From Spongorhabdus nitratireducens (lineage in GTDB: Bacteria > Pseudomonadota > Gammaproteobacteria > Pseudomonadales > Endozoicomonadaceae), in the NCBI GenBank assembly GCA_947387575.1, contig CANDOC010000002.1, positions 2,501 to 66,500 on the forward strand: a stretch of 64,000 nt of DNA. Reading direction: 5' to 3'. Within the stretch, counting starts at the first letter, position 1. Each line of letters starts with the position of its first letter. A program made the position numbers and the translations under genes. Below the pieces are notes generated by a model. The model made no database searches, was not told where the DNA came from, and worked only from the letters and a program-made list of their open reading frames with translations. Below, piece by piece: positions 1-9,669 of the stretch.

Positions 1-935
1 ACCATGCGGGTCATTTCTTTGGCCAGAATACCCTGGGCGCTCTTGCGACCGGAGATCTGGGCATCAGCTTCTTCAATTGAAGTAATCTCTTCGATGCTCA
101 GGAAGGTAAAGAAGCGCAGGAACTTGTAGACGTCAGCATCAGCACTGTTCATCCAGAACTGGTAGAAGCTGTACGGAGAGGTCTTGGCCGGATCCAGCCA
201 TATGGCACCGGATTCGGTCTTGCCGAACTTGGTGCCGTCAGCCTTGGTTACCAGCGGAACAGTCATACCAAAAGTCTGGGACTTGTTCTGGCGACGGGAC
301 AGGTCGATACCACCGACGATATTACCCCACTGATCCTGGCCACCCACCTGAATCGTGCAGTCATGGCGACGGTTCAGTTCGGAGAAGTCCATTCCCTGCA
401 GCAGGGCATAGGAGAATTCGGTGAAGGAAATACCGGAGCCTTCACGCTCGATACGCTGCTTTACAGATTCTTTGTTAACCATGCTGTTAACAGAGAAGTG
501 CTTGCCGACATCCCGCAGGAAGGTCAGCATGTTGGTTTCGCCGGCCCAGTCCAGGTTGTTAACAACTTTGGCGCTGTTCTCGCCACAGTCGAAATCGATA
601 AACTGGCTGACCTGGGCTTTGATCTTGTCAGCCCAGCCTGCAACGATATCAGGAGTATTCAGCTGACGCTCAGCAGCTTTGAAGCTCGGATCACCAATCA
701 GACCGGTAGCACCACCCACCAGCGCAATCGGAGTGTGGCCAGCCATCTGGAAACGCTTCAGTACCAGCAGCGGAACCAGGTGACCCAGATGCAGACTGTC
801 AGCTGTCGGATCAAAACCGCAATACAGTGCTCTGGGCTCCTTCAAGTGTTCCGCCAGCTCTTCAGCAGCGGTTACCTGATAAACAAGTCCACGGGATTCT
901 AACTCTTGCAGTAATGCATTCTGGCTGGCAGACAT
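1..935 (-). CDS. tyrS: Tyrosyl-tRNA synthetase, partial (3' end beyond window)
   Basis: Charges tRNA-Tyr with tyrosine in the cytoplasm (class Ic synthetase). Translating the minus strand from the ATG at 935 gives about 311 residues without a stop. The HIGH-type signature HLGH lies at residues 49-52 and the KMSKS-type loop appears as KFGKT near residue 236, the form usual in the long gammaproteobacterial TyrS. The C-terminal S4 RNA-binding part lies beyond position 1. The gene is divergent from the M23 peptidase at 1137, an arrangement conserved in Pseudomonas relatives. Identification rests on continuous recognisable sequence and context. Confidence 0.95.
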   Translation of the reverse strand, partial: MSASQNALLQELESRGLVYQVTAAEELAEHLKEPRALYCGFDPTADSLHLGHLVPLLVLKRFQMAGHTPIALVGGATGLIGDPSFKAAERQLNTPDIVAGWADKIKAQVSQFIDFDCGENSAKVVNNLDWAGETNMLTFLRDVGKHFSVNSMVNKESVKQRIEREGSGISFTEFSYALLQGMDFSELNRRHDCTIQVGGQDQWGNIVGGIDLSRRQNKSQTFGMTVPLVTKADGTKFGKTESGAIWLDPAKTSPYSFYQFWMNSADADVYKFLRFFTFLSIEEITSIEEADAQISGRKSAQGILAKEMTRM

Positions 936-1136
936 TCTTCAACCTGACCGGATAATTCATAAAAATAACGATAAGCTGGCAAGTATACAGACTGGCAGAA
1001 CAATTTCACCATGCTGCCAGGGAGTGTTGCTAATGAGAGATGCAATCTCTTCACTTCCCGACAGCACGGCCGACAGTTTTGCATATACTTATACTGATGC
1101 TACTGCCAAATCACGTGATGAAACCATAAGCACGGC

Positions 1137-2690
1137 ATGAAACACCTTGTTCGTACCGTATTATCGGGGGCTTTTCCCCGGCGGCACTTTCTGCTGGCAT
1201 CCTGCACAGCCGGGATGATTGGCTTCGCCCTTCTTTTACCTACACCGGAAGTTTCGGCAAAGCGAACAGAGGTTCCTCTTGAGCTGGAAGTCAGTCAACC
1301 CAATCCGGATAACTTCACCCTGAAGTCAGAAATTATTGCAGCAGCTAAACATGCTGAAGAGCAGTTATTAAAGCAAGAGAGTAAGCCTGCAGCAGAAAAA
1401 CCAAAACCCTCCACACCTCCTCGCAAGAAAGAACAGGCCTCGGTATCAGTCGTCGCCAAAGTCAAACCAGCAAAATCCGATACCAAAGCTGCGGTTCCCA
1501 AAGCTGAAGTAAAAGAAGTCAGCAAAGCCGTAGCAACAGCAAAGACAACCAAAAAAGAAGCTACACAAAAGACCGGAAAAGATGGGCTGCACTGGAAACA
1601 CGTTGCTATCAAGAGTGGTGACAACCTGTCAGATCTTTTCCAGAGCCAGGGCGTTTCTGCCACACACGCTCATAAAATCGCCCGCAGTAGTAGTCTTGGT
1701 AAAGCTCTGAACTGGATCAAACCAGGGCAAAGCCTGTCATTTGGTATCGACGCCAAAGGACAGCTGGCAGAGCTGAAGCATATCCGCAATAAACTGGAAA
1801 CAGCCCACTTTATATATAAGGGTGGTCAGTATCACGGCCAGATGATTACCCGCACTCCGGATATTGTTGCTGTAGGCGCTGCTGGCAAGATCACCGATGC
1901 CTTGTATCTGGCAGGTCAGAAGGCCGGCATTCCTCACAGAATCACCATGCATCTGGCTGATATTTTTGCCTGGGATATCGATTTTGCGCTGGATATCAGG
2001 GAAGGCGATACCTTCCGGGTTTTATATGAGGAACATCGGCTGGATGGTGAACGGATCGGTTTTGGTGACATTCTGGCTGCCGAATTTATCAATCAGGGCG
2101 AACGTTATCAGGCTATTCGTTATACCGACAGCCGGGGTAAAACAGCCTATTACGCTCCCGATGGTAAAAGCCTGCGCAAAGCCTTTCTCAGAACCCCGGT
2201 TGAGTTTGCCCGCATTAGCTCCCACTTTAATCTCAAACGGCGCCATCCGGTACTGAACCGTATCCGTGCTCATAAGGGTGTCGATTATGCGGCTCCTCAC
2301 GGTACCGCGATAAAAAGTGTCGGGGATGGCAAAGTGACCTTTTCCGGCAAGAAAGGTGGCTACGGCAATGTAGTTATCATTCAGCACGGACAGCGTTATC
2401 AGACACTGTATGCCCATATGAGTGGCTTTGCCCGGGGAGTAAAAGTGGGTAGAGAGGTTCTGCAGGGACAGGTTATTGGTTATGTCGGGATGACAGGACT
2501 GGCAACAGGACCTCACCTGCATTATGAATTCAGGGTTAATGGCAATCACGTCAATCCTGTGACGGTTAAATTCCCTAACGCGGCTCCCATTGCCAAAGCC
2601 GAAATGGGTCGATTTAAAAAGCATACAACGCTGGTTATGGCGCGCCTGAACAAGTCCTCTCCAACCATGCTGGCTTCATCATCTAAATAA
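1137..2690 (+). CDS. M23 family murein endopeptidase with OapA/LysM-like domain
   Basis: Predicted periplasmic zinc endopeptidase that cuts peptidoglycan cross-links (MepM/YebA-like). The 517-residue product has a membrane anchor at about residues 20-36, a long Lys/Ala/Pro-rich linker (about 60-150), an OapA/LysM-like segment beginning near 152 (WKHVAIKSGDNLSDLF) and a C-terminal LytM domain. Zinc ligands are visible: HxxxD at H379/D383 and HLH at H460/H462. It lies between divergent tyrS and anmK, so cell-wall turnover and amino-sugar recycling are neighbours. Family membership is clear; the exact bond cleaved is inferred from homologues. Confidence 0.9.
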   Translation: MKHLVRTVLSGAFPRRHFLLASCTAGMIGFALLLPTPEVSAKRTEVPLELEVSQPNPDNFTLKSEIIAAAKHAEEQLLKQESKPAAEKPKPSTPPRKKEQASVSVVAKVKPAKSDTKAAVPKAEVKEVSKAVATAKTTKKEATQKTGKDGLHWKHVAIKSGDNLSDLFQSQGVSATHAHKIARSSSLGKALNWIKPGQSLSFGIDAKGQLAELKHIRNKLETAHFIYKGGQYHGQMITRTPDIVAVGAAGKITDALYLAGQKAGIPHRITMHLADIFAWDIDFALDIREGDTFRVLYEEHRLDGERIGFGDILAAEFINQGERYQAIRYTDSRGKTAYYAPDGKSLRKAFLRTPVEFARISSHFNLKRRHPVLNRIRAHKGVDYAAPHGTAIKSVGDGKVTFSGKKGGYGNVVIIQHGQRYQTLYAHMSGFARGVKVGREVLQGQVIGYVGMTGLATGPHLHYEFRVNGNHVNPVTVKFPNAAPIAKAEMGRFKKHTTLVMARLNKSSPTMLASSSK

Positions 2691-2767
2691 ACTCACCTGC
2701 TTGCCTCTGCCATCCTTATGGATTTTTTGTCATGCTAGTCCTGAATGAATGACAGGCATGTCAGCTA

Positions 2768-3871
2768 ATGAGCAAGCTCTATATTGGTTTAATGTCCGGT
2801 ACCAGCATCGATGGTATGGATGGCGCACTGGTTGATTTCAGCAACCACAAACCACAACTGCTGCAGACAGCATCGGTGTCCTTTCCCGACAAACTGCAGG
2901 ATCAACTGCATCAGTTATGCAGCCCCGGCCATAATGAAGTCCACCAGCTCGGGTTAGCCAGCCGTGAGCTGGGCGATATTGCTGCCGTTACGGTAAACAA
3001 GCTGCTTGAGCAGCACAATCTTGAGGCCAGTTCAGTCACAGCGATTGGATTCCACGGTCAGACCATACGCCACCATCCCGAGCTGGGCTTTACCTTGCAG
3101 ATCGGCGATGCCTCTCGAATAGCAGAACAAACCAGTATTACAACGGTTGCCGATTTCCGCAGCCGGGATGTGGCTGCTGGCGGTCAGGGTGCTCCACTGG
3201 CGCCTTTTTTTCATCAGGCACTTTGTGATTCAGATAAGCAATCAGCCGTGGTGTTGAATATTGGCGGACTGGCCAATATCTCGGTGATGCCTTCTGTTCA
3301 AAACCCTCAGCTTTGTGGTTTTGATACCGGCCCCGGCAATACCCTGATGGATGCCTGGTGCCGAAAACATCTTGGCAAGCCTTTTGATAGTAACGGCCAG
3401 TGGGCTCAAAGCGGGCAGGTGTCAGAAAAGTTATTACAGGCACTGATGGCAACACCTTATCTGCAACTGTCACCTCCAAAATCAACCGGGCGAGAGCTGT
3501 TTAATCTTGAATGGTTGTTACAACATTTACAGAATTTTCAGAATCTACCGCCACAGGATGTACAGGCAACCCTGTGTGCCTTCACTGCCGAGTCTATTGC
3601 TCTGGCCATCACTCAATATGCGGCAAACCGCCAGCAGGTTTTTGTCTGTGGTGGTGGCGCAGACAACTCCCACTTAATGACATTGTTGCAACAGCAATTG
3701 CCGAATATGTCCATCAATACGACAGCCGCTTTGGGCATTGATCCACAATGGATTGAAGCTGCCGCGTTTGCATGGCTGAGTATGCAAACAATGGAATCAA
3801 ATACTATAGCCCTGCCTTCTATTACCGGTGCTTCCGGTAAACGTATTCTGGGTGCTATTTATCAGGCTTAA
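2768..3871 (+). CDS. anmK: Anhydro-N-acetylmuramic acid kinase
   Basis: Phosphorylates and opens 1,6-anhydro-MurNAc from recycled peptidoglycan, giving MurNAc-6-phosphate. The 367-residue length is typical. The N-terminal phosphate motif MSGTSIDGMDG starts at residue 9 and DTGPGN lies near 186-191; a glycine-rich VCGGGADN follows near residue 295. It lies 77 bp downstream of the M23 peptidase on the same strand. The Shine-Dalgarno sequence is weak. A second recycling gene, murU, occurs at 37.4 kb, so this cell probably runs the AnmK-MupP-AmgK-MurU salvage route in some form. Confidence 0.95.
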   Translation: MSKLYIGLMSGTSIDGMDGALVDFSNHKPQLLQTASVSFPDKLQDQLHQLCSPGHNEVHQLGLASRELGDIAAVTVNKLLEQHNLEASSVTAIGFHGQTIRHHPELGFTLQIGDASRIAEQTSITTVADFRSRDVAAGGQGAPLAPFFHQALCDSDKQSAVVLNIGGLANISVMPSVQNPQLCGFDTGPGNTLMDAWCRKHLGKPFDSNGQWAQSGQVSEKLLQALMATPYLQLSPPKSTGRELFNLEWLLQHLQNFQNLPPQDVQATLCAFTAESIALAITQYAANRQQVFVCGGGADNSHLMTLLQQQLPNMSINTTAALGIDPQWIEAAAFAWLSMQTMESNTIALPSITGASGKRILGAIYQA

Positions 3872-3909
3872 GGGCTGAGAACAAAATTAAAGCAGAAACC
3901 AGAAATAAA

Positions 3910-3932
3910 TTACCCGGCAATCAGCCGGGTAA
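3910..3932 (-). terminator. Intrinsic terminator downstream of erpA
   Basis: Perfect hairpin with 9-bp arms TTACCCGGC / GCCGGGTAA and a 5-nt loop. On the minus strand it is followed by a T-rich stretch (TTTATTTC), so it fits termination of erpA, whose stop lies about 54 bp upstream. On the plus strand a G-run follows, so it is a poor terminator for anmK. Confidence 0.7.
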
Positions 3933-3985
3933 ACAGGGGGAAGGAAGAAAACCTGCATGGATCTCATGCAGGCTATATTGATTCT

Positions 3986-4339
3986 TCAGATCGAGAAAGA
4001 TGAGCCACAGCCGCAGGTTGTTGCAGCATTGGGGTTTTTCACCAGAAAACGCGAGCCTTCAAGACCTTCCTGATAATCTACTTCAGCTCCGACAAGATAC
4101 TGGAAGCTCATCGGGTCAATAACGACAGCCATACCGCCCTTACGCACGACAGTATCGTCTTCAGCTACTTCTTCATCAAAGGTAAAGCCATACTGAAAGC
4201 CGGAACACCCGCCACCTGTCACATAAACCCGCAGGTGAAGACGGTCGTTGCCTTCTTCATCAACCAGGGTTTTAACCTTATTTGCCGCACTGTCTGTAAT
4301 TGTTACAGGATCGGGAATAAAGGTTTCAGCCGTACTCAT
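3986..4339 (-). CDS. erpA: Iron-sulfur cluster insertion protein ErpA
   Basis: A-type carrier that delivers Fe-S clusters to target enzymes, including those of isoprenoid synthesis. The 117-residue product carries the three invariant cysteines: C45 (GGGCSGF) and C109/C111 (CGCGSSF). The ATG at 4339 is chosen because GGAGG lies just upstream and the family normally begins at this point; a longer frame reaching 4408 lacks such support. It stands alone between the anmK terminator and the bactofilin unit and has its own promoter with an IscR-like site. Confidence 0.95.
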   Translation of the reverse strand: MSTAETFIPDPVTITDSAANKVKTLVDEEGNDRLHLRVYVTGGGCSGFQYGFTFDEEVAEDDTVVRKGGMAVVIDPMSFQYLVGAEVDYQEGLEGSRFLVKNPNAATTCGCGSSFSI

Positions 4340-4482
4340 CCAACCTCCGGAAATTGTGGCTATCGTCTCTGTTTTATCATATGAATATCTGGCATAAGGC
4401 CAGCACACATATAACTGTCAGACGCATTCCACTGTATGCAGTCTGCTCACTGCAGCTACTACTGTGGTGTTCTAATGGTAAA

Positions 4483-4516
4483 ATTATCCAATTACCTTAG
4501 CACTACAGTCAACTAT
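4483..4516 (-). promoter_or_regulatory. erpA promoter with IscR type-1-like site
   Basis: On the minus strand TTGACT (4512-4507) and GATAAT (4488-4483) form a sigma70-like promoter with an 18-nt spacer. The -35 is embedded in ATAGTTGACTGTAGTGCTAA, which resembles the IscR type-1 site of the E. coli iscR promoter (ATAGTTGACC...). Repression of erpA by IscR is known in E. coli; its use here is inferred from sequence likeness. Confidence 0.5.
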
Positions 4517-4581
4517 TACACATACTAACCAATATTGTGTCAGCCATACCCTTTTCAAGGTAAAGCTGCAGCTAACCGCTA

Positions 4582-5028
4582 TCAGGCGTGTGCTTCTTTC
4601 TGCACCGCAGCCTTCTTGTCACCGGTATCCTTACTGGTTTTGTCCGGCAGATGCTTGGTTACAGTCTCAATCCGGTGTTCCAGACTGCCATTAATCTGGG
4701 CGCCCCGGGCCATTTCCAGCAGGTTGTAGTAAACATTGCCGCTAATAACCGCTTGTGGCGCCAACTCCAGATGGTCAGTTGCAACCACATCACCTTTCAC
4801 CGTGCCATTGATCAGCATCCGGGGAACCTGGATATTGCCTTCAACAATAGCGGTTTCAGACAGGGTGATATAACCGTTTTCGGCGTCAATATTACCTTTC
4901 ACCCGGCCTTCCACGTGCAGGGTGCCAGTGAAACGGATATCGCCAGTGATAGCGGTTTCTACAGAAATCAGAGTCGCGGCATCCGACTCTACCCCTTCTT
5001 CACGCGTGCGCTTGTTGTTCCACATCAT
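4582..5028 (-). CDS. Bactofilin (polymer-forming cytoskeletal protein)
   Basis: Predicted to polymerise without nucleotide at the inner membrane and act as a scaffold for cell shape or envelope enzymes. The 148-residue protein has a central beta-helix (DUF583) of short repeats such as VEGRVKGNI, VEGNIQV, INGTVKGDV and ISGNVYY, flanked by charged tails, the last lysine-rich. Its ATG overlaps the last base of the upstream stop (TAATG), so translation is probably coupled to the coiled-coil membrane protein before it. Bactofilins are often beside M23 peptidases, and one lies 2 kb away. Confidence 0.88.
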   Translation of the reverse strand: MMWNNKRTREEGVESDAATLISVETAITGDIRFTGTLHVEGRVKGNIDAENGYITLSETAIVEGNIQVPRMLINGTVKGDVVATDHLELAPQAVISGNVYYNLLEMARGAQINGSLEHRIETVTKHLPDKTSKDTGDKKAAVQKEAHA

Positions 5029-5804
5029 TAATTAACTTCTCCATCTACTGCAGAAAACTCTGCTGCAGGCCATTCAAAGTCCTGCTCTATCTGCCTGGCC
5101 TTGCGTCCGTCTTCAAGTGTGATCAACACATTCAGCAGCGCGGGCCTGAATCCATCCGGCAATTTAAGTTCAAGTACTCCGCCGTCCAGCGGAATCGATT
5201 GAAAATAGCGAAAGCCCAGTCTGACCGGATCATCCAGCTCTTCCACCAGTGAAGCCAGCGGCAATTGCTGATCTTCACCATTCTGGTCAACACCGGAAAC
5301 CCAGGCTTCCAGTGTTCCCTGTTGCAGGTTGTGTTTCTGGGCCACCTGGGTCAGCACCATCTTGAGATGGTAATGGTTCTCCATCTCTGCCGGTCTCAGG
5401 TCAAGCCGCTGTACCCGGACACCTTCTGCCAGCTGCTCAGGCACAATGATGCTCTTGTAAAGCACCAGCTCCTTTTCCAGCTGCGAGCGTCTTTCTTCCA
5501 GTTGCAGCATTTCCTGCCGGGCCATCTCCAGCGCTTTCTGGTCGACCTTGCGCCCCTGCTCATAGATAGCAACCTGTTGAGACAGGCGATCAATCTGATC
5601 TTTATGTTCTCGGGCAAGCGTCTTCAGCCGCTGATTATCAGCGGCATAATCCGCCTGCTTGCTGACAATATCGTAGCGACCATAAAACCAGCTGGATATT
5701 ACCAGCATCACGGTGACTGCAATCCAGATAGCAGGCCATAAATACTGCTTGCGCGGTTGCTCCCGGACTACCCGGTAATGCCCGCTATCTTTTGTACTCT
5801 GCAT
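5028..5804 (-). CDS. Membrane-anchored coiled-coil protein (DUF6776-like)
   Basis: Function unknown. The 258-residue product has a short basic N-terminus, one membrane segment at about residues 22-42, a heptad-rich coiled coil over about 50-120 and a beta-rich C-terminal domain, presumably periplasmic. Pseudomonas genomes carry a similar protein in the same place between argC and erpA; I believe the family is DUF6776 but could not search. The gene overlaps the bactofilin start by one base, so the two probably form a unit in which this protein could anchor the bactofilin; that role is inference. Confidence 0.75.
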   Translation of the reverse strand: MQSTKDSGHYRVVREQPRKQYLWPAIWIAVTVMLVISSWFYGRYDIVSKQADYAADNQRLKTLAREHKDQIDRLSQQVAIYEQGRKVDQKALEMARQEMLQLEERRSQLEKELVLYKSIIVPEQLAEGVRVQRLDLRPAEMENHYHLKMVLTQVAQKHNLQQGTLEAWVSGVDQNGEDQQLPLASLVEELDDPVRLGFRYFQSIPLDGGVLELKLPDGFRPALLNVLITLEDGRKARQIEQDFEWPAAEFSAVDGEVN

Positions 5805-5912
5805 CCAAACAACTCACTTCATGTTTTGAACAGATCAACAGCTCCGGAAACCGTCAGATACTGGCAACACCCTGCCCCGTTTATTTAACCCCGAGATTCA
5901 GGTAAACATAAC

Positions 5913-6947
5913 CTAGGGAGACAAAGGCACCTGCTCCAGCCCCAGCGCCGGTTCCAGACCATACATAATATTGAAGTTCTGCACTGCCTGCCCTGCAGCA
6001 CCCTTCACCAGATTATCAATCACGGACAGCACGACAACCGTGTCACCATTACCCGGGCGGTGCACAGCTATACGACAAATATTCGACCCTCTGACACTGC
6101 GGGTTTCCGGATGGCTTCCTGCAGGCAATACATCAACAAAAGGCTCGTTCTTGTAGCAGTTTTCAAATAACTGTTGTAAATCAACCGAGCGATCCGGCAC
6201 TGAAACATACGTCGTTGCATGAATACCCCGAATCATGGGTAACAGATGTGGCACAAACACCAGCTCCGGAGCATCACCTGCCATCATCCCCAGCCCCTGA
6301 CTGATCTCGGGTAGATGCCGGTGACCACTGACCGCATAAGCCTTGAAACTGTCTCCGGCTTCACATAACAGTGAGCCAACCTGAGCCTGACGCCCGGCAC
6401 CACTTACCCCGGATTTCGCATCGGCGATGATTGTGCCATTACATAATCCGGCGCGCATCAGGGGTAATACCCCCAGTTGTATTGCCGTAGGATAGCACCC
6501 CGGGTTAGCCACCAGCCGGGCAGACTCAACTGCTTCCCGATTGAGTTCGGGCAGGCCATAAACCGCTTCTTCCAACAGTTCCGGGCAGGCATGCTCCATG
6601 CCGTACCATTCCTGCCAGGTCTGCACATCCTTCAATCGGAAGTCAGCGGCCAGATCAATTACCCTGACACCTTGCTGCAACAGGGTAGGCACCATTTTCA
6701 TAGCCACCCCGTTCGGGGTCGCGAAGAATACCAGATCACACTCCCCCAGTACCTCCACTGATGGCTCAGTGAAGGCAAGATCGATACGGCCTCGCAGGCT
6801 GGGATAAATATCGTCGATCCGTTTGCCCTGCTCTGCCCGGGATGTCACCGCAGCAATACTGACCTGCGGGTGGGAAACCAGCAGTCGCAGCAACTCGACC
6901 CCGGTATAACCCGTACCTCCGACAATACCGACCTTGATTTTACTCAT
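5913..6947 (-). CDS. argC: N-acetyl-gamma-glutamyl-phosphate reductase
   Basis: Third step of arginine synthesis: NADPH-dependent reduction of N-acetylglutamyl phosphate to the semialdehyde. The 344 residues have the nucleotide-binding start [14 protein letters not shown] and the catalytic cysteine at about C151 in NPGCYPTA, followed by the GVSGAGR segment. Length is typical of the long-form ArgC. It is divergent from the ClC channel gene, with about 156 bp between the starts. Confidence 0.96.
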   Translation of the reverse strand: MSKIKVGIVGGTGYTGVELLRLLVSHPQVSIAAVTSRAEQGKRIDDIYPSLRGRIDLAFTEPSVEVLGECDLVFFATPNGVAMKMVPTLLQQGVRVIDLAADFRLKDVQTWQEWYGMEHACPELLEEAVYGLPELNREAVESARLVANPGCYPTAIQLGVLPLMRAGLCNGTIIADAKSGVSGAGRQAQVGSLLCEAGDSFKAYAVSGHRHLPEISQGLGMMAGDAPELVFVPHLLPMIRGIHATTYVSVPDRSVDLQQLFENCYKNEPFVDVLPAGSHPETRSVRGSNICRIAVHRPGNGDTVVVLSVIDNLVKGAAGQAVQNFNIMYGLEPALGLEQVPLSP

Positions 6948-7103
6948 TTTTATTCTCGTCTTTTGTTAACATCCCCGGACCATGTCCGGAAGGGTCTAAT
7001 AATAGAGAGCCTTTCTTCAGGCGACAATTCCCAAGGCGACAATCAGCCGCCTTACGATTACTGCGCGCACCACAGCACTCTCATTTACCACAACAGGGAA
7101 GCC

Positions 7104-8855
7104 ATGTCAGACCGATACCCAGCCCTGCATTCTTTCAGACACCGACTGGCTGACGCCGAAGCGCTGCCGCAACTCGCCCTGCTGGGTATTATTTCGGGAC
7201 TGGTTACCGGCAGCCTGATTATTGCCTTTCGACTGCTGGCAACCCTGCCTCTCAGCAGCTGGTACTGGGAAGCTGAAACAGATTATATAGCCCGCCTGTC
7301 CTGGGAGTTTCGGCTGACTCTTCCGCTACTGGGCGCCCTGCTGATTGCCTGGTTTTTTACCCGGCTGCAGCCCCACCAGCGTCAGGTTGGTGTTCCCCAT
7401 GTTATGGAGCGTCTGGCAACTCATCAGGGACGACTGCCCGCCATGAACCTGATAGCCCAGTTTCTTGGCGCTCTGACAGCTATCGTCAGTGGTAACTCAG
7501 TTGGTCGGGAAGGCCCGTCGATTCATCTTGGCGGAGCCAGCAGCAGCCTGTTTGGTCAGTGGCTGAAGTTACCAAATAACAGCCTAAGGACACTGACTGG
7601 TTGTGGTTGTGCTGCTGCGGTAGCGGCCGGTTTTAATACCCCGATTGCAGCAGTGATTCTGACCATGGAAGTGATCATGCTGGAGTACAGTTTCAGCAGC
7701 TTGATTCCGGTAATACTGGCCTCAGTCACCGGCGCTATCCTGTCTTCGCTGGTATTCGGACAGAGCCCGGCTTTTGATGTTCCTATTCTTCACTTTACCC
7801 ATACCCAGGAACTGCCTCTGGTCTTTATGCTGGGGATTGTCACCGGACTACTGGCCTTTCTGTTCTGCTATCTGGTACTGAAAATCCAGCGTTTCCCTTC
7901 CCAGTCACTGTTTGTAAGACTGGGGATTGCTGGACTACTAACCGGAATCATTGCTGTTGCTGTACCACAGGTACTGGGCATCGGCTACGAATCTGTCGAC
8001 CAGATACTGCGAGGGGAATTGCCACTGGAATATATTGCGCTGATTCTGGTCGGCAAGCTGATCGCCACGACAACATCCGTCGGTATGGGTATGCCGGGAG
8101 GCCTGATTGGCCCGACGCTAGTGATGGGGGTAGCAACCGGAGCTATCACCGGGATGGTGGCCGAGCACTACTTTCAGCTGGAGTCCGGCAGTAATTTTTA
8201 TGCCCTGCTGGGTATGGGCAGCATGCTGGCCGCCGTACTTCAGGCTCCACTGGCCGCGCTGCTGACCATGCTGGAGCTGACTCGCAATCCTCATATTGTG
8301 ATGCCGGCCCTGCTGACCATTATCACCGCAACTCTGCTATGCCGTCAGTTATCAGGGCAGCCAGGCATCTTTGCCTCACTGCTGCAGCTGAAAGGTCATA
8401 ATACCGATACCAGCCCTCTGGCCCAGTCGCTGCAGCGGGTCGGGGTTGCCAGCCTGATGCAGGGCAATATCAGTACCGTCAAACGTTTTTCATCTTCCGC
8501 GCTCTGCCGGCAAATCATCGCTGAAAAGCCGCGCTGGATATTGGTCAGTGAAAGAGCTCATATCAAACAGATTATTCCGGCAGCAGATCTGGAAAAGTTT
8601 CTGGATGAGCAATGCCTGCCCGGCGATGGCCAAGACACCTGTCCGGATACCGGCACCAGCCTGATCGATCTGATCAGCATTCCGGGAGATCACTACGAAA
8701 CAGGCACCATCGATGTCAGTGCCACGCTGCTGGAAGCTCATCGTATGATGCAGCAAAACTGTACCGATATTCTGTGCGTCACCATGCAAAGCAAAACCGG
8801 CATTCGGGTTCGGGGCGTCATCACCCGACAGTCGCTGGAGGCTTATTATCACTGA
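7104..8855 (+). CDS. ClC family chloride channel/antiporter
   Basis: Inner-membrane anion channel or H+/Cl- exchanger with about ten membrane segments in 583 residues. Signature segments are GREGP (near residue 135, with the gating glutamate) and GGLIGPT (near 331). The last 150 residues form a cytosolic part that looks like a diverged CBS pair. The ATG at 7104 is preferred because CAGGGAAG precedes it; the reading frame extends upstream into the argC 5' region without a plausible start. No partner gene indicates its role. Channel versus exchanger cannot be told from these motifs alone. Confidence 0.9.
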   Translation: MSDRYPALHSFRHRLADAEALPQLALLGIISGLVTGSLIIAFRLLATLPLSSWYWEAETDYIARLSWEFRLTLPLLGALLIAWFFTRLQPHQRQVGVPHVMERLATHQGRLPAMNLIAQFLGALTAIVSGNSVGREGPSIHLGGASSSLFGQWLKLPNNSLRTLTGCGCAAAVAAGFNTPIAAVILTMEVIMLEYSFSSLIPVILASVTGAILSSLVFGQSPAFDVPILHFTHTQELPLVFMLGIVTGLLAFLFCYLVLKIQRFPSQSLFVRLGIAGLLTGIIAVAVPQVLGIGYESVDQILRGELPLEYIALILVGKLIATTTSVGMGMPGGLIGPTLVMGVATGAITGMVAEHYFQLESGSNFYALLGMGSMLAAVLQAPLAALLTMLELTRNPHIVMPALLTIITATLLCRQLSGQPGIFASLLQLKGHNTDTSPLAQSLQRVGVASLMQGNISTVKRFSSSALCRQIIAEKPRWILVSERAHIKQIIPAADLEKFLDEQCLPGDGQDTCPDTGTSLIDLISIPGDHYETGTIDVSATLLEAHRMMQQNCTDILCVTMQSKTGIRVRGVITRQSLEAYYH

Positions 8856-8939
8856 TAAATAGCGGGAAGCGGCAGAAACTCAAAGGCATAAAGCATATAC
8901 TCCGAAGCTGATATCAATAATGATGCCTAAGGACGATAT

Positions 8940-9362
8940 ATGCTCTGGGTTAAAGCCTTTCATATCATTGCTGTGGTGTGCTGGTTTGCTGCCATTTTTT
9001 ACCTGCCCCGTCTGTTTGTCTATCACGCTGCCTGTGAAGACGAAGCCGGACGGGAGCGTTTCAAAATTATGGAGCGCAAACTGTATCGCGGCATTATGAC
9101 GCCCTCCATGATTGCTACCGTAATTCTGGGTCTGTGGCTGATTTCCTACACCCCGGCTTACTATATGGCTGCAGGATGGATGCACGCGAAGTTAACCCTG
9201 GTGCTGCTGTTAATTGTTTATCACTTCATCTGTGGTCACTATCTGAAAAAGTTTGCCCGTGATGAGAATCCTCACAACCATGTGTTCTACCGCTGGTTTA
9301 ATGAAGTACCGGTCTTCCTGCTGATCGGGATTGTGATTCTGGTAGTCGTGCGGCCTTTCTGA
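8940..9362 (+). CDS. hemJ: Protoporphyrinogen IX oxidase HemJ
   Basis: Oxidises protoporphyrinogen IX to protoporphyrin IX in haem synthesis at the inner membrane. The 140-residue protein has four hydrophobic segments and the family start MLWVKAFHIIAVVCWFA, with conserved histidines at H8 and in YHA and MHAK. A good ribosome site (AAGGACGATAT) precedes the ATG. It follows the ClC gene on the same strand; hemJ near argC is conserved in Pseudomonas. It belongs to UPF0093/CopD-like proteins. Confidence 0.92.
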   Translation: MLWVKAFHIIAVVCWFAAIFYLPRLFVYHAACEDEAGRERFKIMERKLYRGIMTPSMIATVILGLWLISYTPAYYMAAGWMHAKLTLVLLLIVYHFICGHYLKKFARDENPHNHVFYRWFNEVPVFLLIGIVILVVVRPF

Positions 9363-9474
9363 CAGGCCCTGTTATCAGCATTACAATGGCGCAAGTGCCG
9401 GCCCGTTTTCCGGTGCTTGCTATTTTTCCCAGAAGTGAAATGATTGCTGTAGACAATAAAAATAAGTGCCCGGG

Positions 9475-9629
9475 CGATTGCTTTCGAATATTTTGGGGTG
9501 TGGATTTTTTCATCCTTCAAGGCGCAGCGCCGGGAGCGTAGCCATCGCTACGTGACCCTCGCTAGGAAACCCAAGCTGCAACGCAGTAAGGGTGGAAAAA
9601 GACGCCGCCAAAATATTCGAAAGCAAGTG
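9475..9629. repeat. Long hairpin element A (dispersed palindromic repeat)
   Basis: Fills most of the 307-bp gap between hemJ and the cytochrome gene. A perfect 19-bp inverted repeat, TTGCTTTCGAATATTTTGG (9478-9496) and its complement (9608-9626), encloses imperfectly pairing inner arms (TTTTTC, CCTT, GCAGC). The centre is GGGAGCGTAGC-CATC-GCTACGTGACC. The same centre occurs in three other intergenic elements of this window. No reading frame or transposase is present, so a MITE- or REP-like non-autonomous element is the best description. Confidence 0.75.
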
Positions 9630-9669
9630 TTTGGGCGCACCATAACAAGCCATTAAAGGGATCTTTAAT

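Noticed and set aside
2022-2624. 200-codon frame antisense to the M23 peptidase
   Set aside because: Shadow of a clear gene; no ribosome site and no recognisable protein.
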